Below are positions 6,285 to 10,199 of a stretch of 10,199 nucleotides of DNA, one piece after another. How positions within the stretch are numbered: the first letter of the stretch is position 1; each line of letters opens with the position of its first letter. Source of the DNA: Bryobacterales bacterium (GTDB taxonomy: Bacteria > Acidobacteriota > Terriglobia > Bryobacterales > Bryobacteraceae); contig PLMF01000366.1 in the NCBI GenBank assembly GCA_003142355.1, positions 6,571-16,769 of the forward strand, written 5' to 3'. A model generated the notes under the pieces. That model was not told the origin of the DNA, did not search any database, and saw nothing but the letters and a program-made list of their open reading frames with translations. The position numbers were made by a program, and so were the translations under genes.

Positions 6285-7688
6285 CGGAAGATTGCCGGCG
6301 CTTTGCACGATCAGGATGTCGTATGTTGCGCTCAGCAGGTCGATCTCGGCAGCCCAAGCCGACATGTAGCGTGTGCGGCAATAGCCGCTCGCATTGATCG
6401 AGTGATTGAAAATCCTGGTTTGCCGAGGACCGGTGTGAAATCGCGTGACCGCCGCGCGCAATACTTCCGGCGGGAAGAGATCTTCGGGCATCTTGTTCTG
6501 CTCGTTGAGTACCCGTGCGTTCTGAATCCAGAAGGGAAGCTTCGGCGTTCCATTCGGGGGAACCGTCTCGCCGTAGAGCACGGCACCGCTTACGCGTGTG
6601 CCATGGCCGCCGGGTTCCACGAAGTCGCCGACGTCCGTCGTTTGTTTTCCTGGCAGGAAACAGCAGGAAGTCGGCTGGTCGATAGCCGGCTGAATGAAAA
6701 TGTGGGCTTCCTGGATGCCGCTGTCAATCACGCAGACGGCCGGGGCATCCGCGTCCGGGGCGACTGGAGCTATTTGGGGCGCGCCCGCAGCGCCTGCAAC
6801 GTTAGGATTTTGCGGCAGGGTAATGTTTTCCGGCTCGACGACCTCAAAGATGTAGGGATAATTGAGAACGAAATCGCGGAGACCCTTGCCCGAAATCCTG
6901 ATCCTGAGGGTGAAACTGTCCGGCAGCACAGCCGCGTCGAACAGGGCACCGTCCACGAGGTGGATGATCTCGGCCTCGTAATGCGCCGCGAATCCTTCGA
7001 CCTCGGTCTCGCGGCCCTGCTTGACCAAGTCCCACGATTCGTAGGCGTCGGCACGGGCTTGCGACCATTCCGCTTCCCGCTTTGCCCAGTCCGCGTCCGT
7101 CATCCGCTTACCCCTGACGGGACGTTTCGGGATTTCCTGCGTGCCGGAGCAAGCGATGCCGATATCGACGATGAAGATCTGCGCGTCGGTGATCGTCGGC
7201 CAAATTTCCAAAAGCCTGTCCGAAAGGATGCGGCGCAGCCGGTCGGCGGGATTGTCGAAAAGCCTGTGGACTTCGGCGATCTTGGCCGAGCCGTGGATCT
7301 GAACGGCGAACTCATTCACCATCTGGATGAAGGGCGTCAGCTCGATGTCCTCGGCGGCGACGATGACATAACCCTCTTCTTGCTCTGCAACGATTTCGAA
7401 ATCGAATTTCTCACGCAACACATCGAGATCGAGTCGGGGATCGACCTGTAACAGGATGGGAACGCCCCGCGGGATGATTGGGACGCCTTGCTCAGCGCTT
7501 TGCGCCTTGATCGTCTCCCAGTTGGTTTTCAGCGATTGCGCCGAGCTCGTTAGGGAGGCGCTGTGGGCTTGGCGGGCGTTCCTATTGGCGATTGTCTGGG
7601 GCGACGGGGTACCTCCCCCTTTGAGCTTCGCGCGGCCCTGCTCGCGCAAAATGAGCGGGAGATGCTCGAAGTTATGCTGTCCGGGCAT
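6282..7688 (-). CDS. ietS: Subtilisin-like S8 peptidase, N-terminal portion (catalytic Asp/His/Asn half), IetS-like
   Basis: A 468-residue segment starting MPGQHNFEHLPLILREQG, a typical start for large S8 proteases paired with an AAA+ ATPase. Residues 1-310 or so form an N-terminal region without signal peptide, so the protein should be cytoplasmic. A charged segment (about 196-232, WAKREAEWSQARADAYESW) may be helical. The peptidase domain begins near 315, with the catalytic Asp in VCVIDSGI (D322), the catalytic His in GGHGTRVSG (H362) and the oxyanion Asn in QSAGN (N466). It then stops at a TGA two codons later; the Ser half follows in the same frame. The ATG lies 2 bp after the ATPase stop (TAACTATG), implying translational coupling. 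In IetAS systems the protease and ATPase act together against phage. Whether this copy works depends on the TGA being read through or on the halves assembling. Confidence 0.85.
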   Translation of the reverse strand: MPGQHNFEHLPLILREQGRAKLKGGGTPSPQTIANRNARQAHSASLTSSAQSLKTNWETIKAQSAEQGVPIIPRGVPILLQVDPRLDLDVLREKFDFEIVAEQEEGYVIVAAEDIELTPFIQMVNEFAVQIHGSAKIAEVHRLFDNPADRLRRILSDRLLEIWPTITDAQIFIVDIGIACSGTQEIPKRPVRGKRMTDADWAKREAEWSQARADAYESWDLVKQGRETEVEGFAAHYEAEIIHLVDGALFDAAVLPDSFTLRIRISGKGLRDFVLNYPYIFEVVEPENITLPQNPNVAGAAGAPQIAPVAPDADAPAVCVIDSGIQEAHIFIQPAIDQPTSCCFLPGKQTTDVGDFVEPGGHGTRVSGAVLYGETVPPNGTPKLPFWIQNARVLNEQNKMPEDLFPPEVLRAAVTRFHTGPRQTRIFNHSINASGYCRTRYMSAWAAEIDLLSATYDILIVQSAGNLP

Positions 7689-7690
7689 AG

Positions 7691-8716
7691 TTAATTCTTG
7701 CGCGGTGTCTCGTTGATGTGCAACTCCGCGGCGGCCTCACGGACATTCGCTTCCGTGACTATTCGCCGGTTCTGAAGTACGGCAGCTTTCGCCGCGTCGC
7801 GCGCGGCCTTGACCACCATCGCCGCGGGCGCACCCCTTAGCTTGTCGGCGAGGTCGCTCCAATTGAATGGCTCGGATACGCGCACGGCGGAAAGCGTCAT
7901 GCGGAGAAGTTGCTCGATCTGCGCTCGACCGGGGGGCGGTACCACGAAAACGTCATCGAACCGCCTGAAAAGTGCGAAATCGAGAGAGGCCTCGATATTG
8001 GTCGTCGCGACGAGAAGGCCCGGCGCGTCGTATTCCTCCATCAATTGGAGCAGCGTGTTGACGATACGCGAAGCTTCGCCGATATCCTTGTTCGTCACGC
8101 GGGAGCGCGCGATGAAATCGCACTCATCCAAGAGCAACACGCAAGGCCTTTCCTTCGCGGCCGCGAAGAGCGAACGGAGATTGGCGGCGGATTCCCCGAA
8201 ATAAGAGGAAATCAGCGCGTCAAAACGGACCTTCATCAGAGGCAATCCGACGTTCCAGGCGATGCGCTTCGCGCCCAGCGACTTCCCGCAGCCCGGAGGA
8301 CCATAGAGAAGAACCGTCTTGCGCGGCCTGAGGCCGAAGGTGCCTAGCCTATCCCGGGCGGCAAATTCGCTCTCGATGCGTGCGAAGCGTTCTTCGGTTT
8401 CCCTCGGGAGCACCATGTGATGTTCGAGCTTTTCAGGGGGAATGAGTGTCGCGAGGGAATCGCCGTGTCGTCGGCTCAGCGGCATCTCGAATAGATTGCG
8501 CTCTGGAGCAGTCGCCCTTTCCGGCATGGTCGCGAGCGCATTCCCACCGTTCGTGCGCGGCCGGGGCTGCTTCAGTATAGAGTCGAGATGGTCCGCCAGC
8601 TTTCTGTGACCAACGCGCCGCTCGCCGTCCACGATCTTGGTCGCAAGACGGTCAAGATCGCCCTGTGAACCTTCGGCAATGGCGCGAACCACTCGTTTTA
8701 TGATGTCAGCTTCCAT
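7691..8716 (-). CDS. ietA: AAA+ ATPase of an IetAS-like protease-ATPase system
   Basis: A 341-residue cytoplasmic AAA+ protein. Residues 1-100 or so form an N-terminal domain (MEADIIKRVVRAI...VGHRKLADHL). The ATPase core has Walker A GPPGCGKS (139-146) and a pore-loop/helix segment SSYFGESAANLRSLF (170-184). Walker B is VLLLDECD (193-200, with D197 and E198), the sensor-1 Asn is in LLVATTN (N240), and arginine fingers lie in ALFRRFDD (R251/R252). The sensor-2 region (GAPAAMVVKAARDAA, 296-310) is weaker than in FtsH-type proteins. Its single AAA module and position directly upstream of a large S8 protease match IetA, which is thought to work with IetS. GAGGG (8725-8721) precedes the ATG by 4 bases. 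The start lies 21 bp after the regulator stop and the stop 2 bp before the protease start, so the three genes form one operon. A chaperone role feeding the protease is an inference. Confidence 0.88.
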   Translation of the reverse strand: MEADIIKRVVRAIAEGSQGDLDRLATKIVDGERRVGHRKLADHLDSILKQPRPRTNGGNALATMPERATAPERNLFEMPLSRRHGDSLATLIPPEKLEHHMVLPRETEERFARIESEFAARDRLGTFGLRPRKTVLLYGPPGCGKSLGAKRIAWNVGLPLMKVRFDALISSYFGESAANLRSLFAAAKERPCVLLLDECDFIARSRVTNKDIGEASRIVNTLLQLMEEYDAPGLLVATTNIEASLDFALFRRFDDVFVVPPPGRAQIEQLLRMTLSAVRVSEPFNWSDLADKLRGAPAAMVVKAARDAAKAAVLQNRRIVTEANVREAAAELHINETPRKN

Positions 8717-8737
8717 AAAGCCCTCGCCCGTTCGTTT

Positions 8738-9022
8738 CTACTGCGCACCGGTCATACTCGCGCTTCTTTCAATCTCGAATCTGTTTCCCCCTACGGCATT
8801 CGGCGGCTTCTTTTGGCCGAGCACAAAGCTCCAACCATCAGCCGTTCGCGTCGAGCGAATGTCATGGCCGCGTTGCCTCAAGGCGGTCACGTCGCGCGAA
8901 ACGGTCGGTATGGAAACACCGAGTTTCTCGGCAAGCCTGGGGGTCGAGTATCCGCCATGGCGAATCAGTTGAAGCACCGAATCCAGCCTGTTCTCTATGT
9001 CCAATGAGCGCTGATAGAGCAT
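8738..9022 (-). CDS. Small winged helix-turn-helix regulator (DeoR/HTH_11-like), first gene of the ATPase-protease operon
   Basis: A 94-residue protein that is almost only a DNA-binding domain. Helix 1 is IENRLDSVLQLIRHGG (9-24). A helix-turn-helix follows, STPRLAEKLGVSIPTVSRDVTALRQRGHDI (26-55), with the recognition helix around SIPTVSRDVTAL. A short wing comes next (STRTADGWSFVLG, 57-69). The pattern S-x-x-x-L-A-x-x-L-x-V-S-x-x-T-V-x-R-D is that of DeoR/HTH_11 domains. The usual effector domain (DeoR C-terminal or WYL) is missing; the last 25 residues look disordered. An in-frame TAG lies two codons upstream, fixing ATG 9022 as the first start, although it has no good ribosome binding site. 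Being first in the operon and next to two palindromes, it probably autoregulates the defence genes. Confidence 0.82.
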   Translation of the reverse strand: MLYQRSLDIENRLDSVLQLIRHGGYSTPRLAEKLGVSIPTVSRDVTALRQRGHDIRSTRTADGWSFVLGQKKPPNAVGGNRFEIERSASMTGAQ

Positions 9023-9063
9023 TTGCTACAGAGCGGATACTGAAACCCTCTCCTTCCAGAAGA

Positions 9064-9086
9064 AGTCTATCAAAAAATGATAGACT
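9064..9086. promoter_or_regulatory. Perfect 9-bp inverted repeat over the -10 box, probable operator
   Basis: AGTCTATCA (9064-9072) and TGATAGACT (9078-9086) are perfect inverted repeats around a 5-base A spacer. The site covers the predicted -10 box and start point, where a bound dimer would block transcription. The adjacent winged-HTH protein is the natural candidate. A hairpin in the leader RNA is an alternative reading. Confidence 0.6.
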
Positions 9087-9106
9087 ATGCTGCCGGTTCT
9101 TGCCAA
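9077..9106 (-). promoter_or_regulatory. Sigma70-like promoter of the regulator-ATPase-protease operon
   Basis: On the leftward strand, a -35 TTGGCA (9106-9101) and a -10 TATCAT (9082-9077) each match consensus at five of six positions, with an 18-bp spacer. Transcription would start near 9070, leaving a leader of about 48 bases before ATG 9022. Both boxes are overlapped by palindromes. The match was read by eye. Confidence 0.5.
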
Positions 9107-9113
9107 ATGGCAA
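9100..9113. promoter_or_regulatory. Short inverted repeat over the -35 box, possible second operator
   Basis: TTGCCA (9100-9105) and TGGCAA (9108-9113) form a perfect 6-bp inverted repeat with a 2-base centre, overlapping the predicted -35 box. Its sequence differs from the 9-bp repeat downstream, so it may bind another protein. Confidence 0.4.
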
Positions 9114-9316
9114 TGGGTGAATAACAGGAAATCCGCGGAATCGGACCGCTTTCCCGCACAGATCTTTTTCCCCCGCCAATCCACTTGACGGTGAGTCAAC
9201 AAAAACCGAGGAAGTGACGAAAGCTCGGATTGCGAACGCCAAGTCGGCTTCGATCCTGCCAAGGCTCCTTGCACGCCCCCTCAGCCCGCGCCACGGCGGG
9301 GGCCCGTCGCAGCCCC

Positions 9317-10199
9317 TTAGGCCACGCGCACCAGCACCTTGCCCATGGGACCTCCGGCGAGCCGGGCGAAGGCGGCCTTCACGTCTTCGAATTTGAAAAC
9401 CCGGTCCACCACGGGGCGGCGTCCATCGCGCTGGAGGCGCGCGACGATCTGCTTCCAGGCATCGTGCGCGGCCTCTGGCGTGTAGTCGCCTACGGCCACA
9501 CCGCCGATTCGGTTGCGACGGAAAAACAGGGTTGCCGTGTTGAACTCAGGCACAGCTCCGCCGCTGCGGCCTACCACGCTAATCTTCCCGCCGTAGCCGA
9601 GCGTCGCGACCACCTGCGGGAATCCAGGACCGCCGACGCTATCCACCACCAGGTCCACTTTGCGAGGATCGAGCGCGCCCAAAATCGTCTTGCCCAGATC
9701 GGGATCGCCGGGATCGAAGACGAACTCGGCGCCCAGTTCCTTCAGGCGAGATCTCTTTTCTCCGCTGCGCGAAAGCGCCGCTACCGTCAGTCCCATCGAT
9801 TTGCCGAGCAGGACCGATGCTACTCCCACGCCGCCGGAGGCGCCCGTCACCAACAGCACCTCTCCGGGCTCTGGGGGCTGGGGAGGCTCGCTCCACTGCG
9901 TCAGGGCTTGCCACGACGTGAGGAACACGAGGGGCGCGGCCGCCATTTCTTCCTCGTTCCAACCGGGTGGAACGGGAGCCAGGCTGGCGGCCGGAACTAC
10001 GGTTTTCTCGGCCAGCGTTCCCCAAGCCGTCACACCCGCGGCACACCGCAGAATGCCAACCGTCTGCCCCACGTATGCGGCCTGGACGTTCGGCCCGACC
10101 GCGAGCACCGTACCCACGCCGTCGCGGCCTAGGATATGAGGCAACTTCGGCCGCGCGGGGTACTGCCCTATCGCAAGTATAGGCGTTAAAATAAGGATT
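9317..10199 (-). CDS. Zinc-independent MDR-family oxidoreductase (quinone oxidoreductase-like), 5' end missing or outside the window
   Basis: An NAD(P)H-dependent medium-chain dehydrogenase/reductase. The frame is open from the window edge to TAA 9319-9317 (about 294 codons; the full family length is about 320-340). The GroES-like part has PARPKLPHILGRDGVGTV with the G-x-D-x-x-G motif. The Rossmann part has VLLVTGASGGVGVAS, the AxxGGxG coenzyme loop of quinone oxidoreductases. GAEFVFDPGDPD, VDLVVDSVGGPGF and the C-terminal FEDVKAAFARLAGGPMGKVLVRVA follow. No cluster of structural zinc Cys is seen. The first in-frame start is TTG 10144, but GQYPARPK upstream still looks family-like, so translation probably begins beyond the window. 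The final 30 bases or so at 10170-10199 are AT-rich and encode an unfamiliar run (ILILTPILA), so a degenerate 5' end is also possible. It is not part of the defence operon; about 200 bp separate it from that promoter. Confidence 0.8.
   Translation of the reverse strand, partial: ILILTPILAIGQYPARPKLPHILGRDGVGTVLAVGPNVQAAYVGQTVGILRCAAGVTAWGTLAEKTVVPAASLAPVPPGWNEEEMAAAPLVFLTSWQALTQWSEPPQPPEPGEVLLVTGASGGVGVASVLLGKSMGLTVAALSRSGEKRSRLKELGAEFVFDPGDPDLGKTILGALDPRKVDLVVDSVGGPGFPQVVATLGYGGKISVVGRSGGAVPEFNTATLFFRRNRIGGVAVGDYTPEAAHDAWKQIVARLQRDGRRPVVDRVFKFEDVKAAFARLAGGPMGKVLVRVA

Noticed and set aside
9026..9274. Leftward 82-codon frame covering the promoter region of the regulator
   Set aside because: It spans the promoter and both palindromes, and its sequence has no domain-like pattern; the -35/-10 arrangement explains the region better.
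9266..9310. GC-rich hairpin after the MDR gene as a terminator
   Set aside because: Short imperfect stems and no T-tract; not distinguishable from GC-rich background.

Overview
The window is GC-rich. Its gene content suggests a Gram-negative soil or environmental bacterium, most likely an acidobacterium. That placement is an inference from the style of the Omp85 protein, the VapB/PIN modules and the GGGGTCAGACGC-type palindrome; no rRNA or tRNA is present to confirm it.

Layout. (1) Left edge, 1-3303: the start of a leftward ThiF/MoeB-type E1-like enzyme (296 to 1, running off the window), with start codons only 16 bp from a divergent, very large BamA/Omp85 outer-membrane assembly protein (313-3303). 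(2) 3302-3375: an almost perfect 28-bp-arm palindrome, a likely bidirectional terminator and REP-like repeat, followed by a tandem duplicated decamer. (3) 3376-4814: a toxin-antitoxin cluster. A leftward VapB-like antitoxin (3527-3799) overlaps by GTGA a vapC-like PIN gene that survives only as an N-terminal stub plus out-of-frame debris, cut off at the palindrome. A rightward, apparently intact VapC-family PIN toxin (4056-4529) is followed 3 bp later by a small partner protein (4533-4814).

(4) 5001-9113: a leftward three-gene unit, the most interesting part. It runs from a promoter with two palindromes (9064-9113) to a small winged-HTH regulator (8738-9022), an AAA+ ATPase (7691-8716) and a large subtilisin-like S8 peptidase (7688-5001). 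The ATPase and protease pair matches the IetAS type of phage-defence module (ATPase IetA plus S8 protease IetS). The protease frame is broken by one in-frame TGA at 6284-6282, between the catalytic His/Asn half and the catalytic Ser half, although both halves keep their motifs. The gene is therefore a recent nonsense pseudogene, a split protease or a recoded gene.

(5) Right edge, 9317-10199: a leftward zinc-independent MDR (quinone oxidoreductase-like) protein, whose N-terminus is outside the window or degenerate.

The core genes at both ends (ThiF/Omp85 and MDR) bracket about 5.8 kb of toxin-antitoxin and protease-ATPase genes, which looks like a small defence island. The non-coding gaps (3800-4055, 4815-5000, 9023-9316) are all under 300 bp. 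Apart from the listed sites I see no gene in them. I found no tRNA, rRNA, CRISPR array, transposase gene or integrase.
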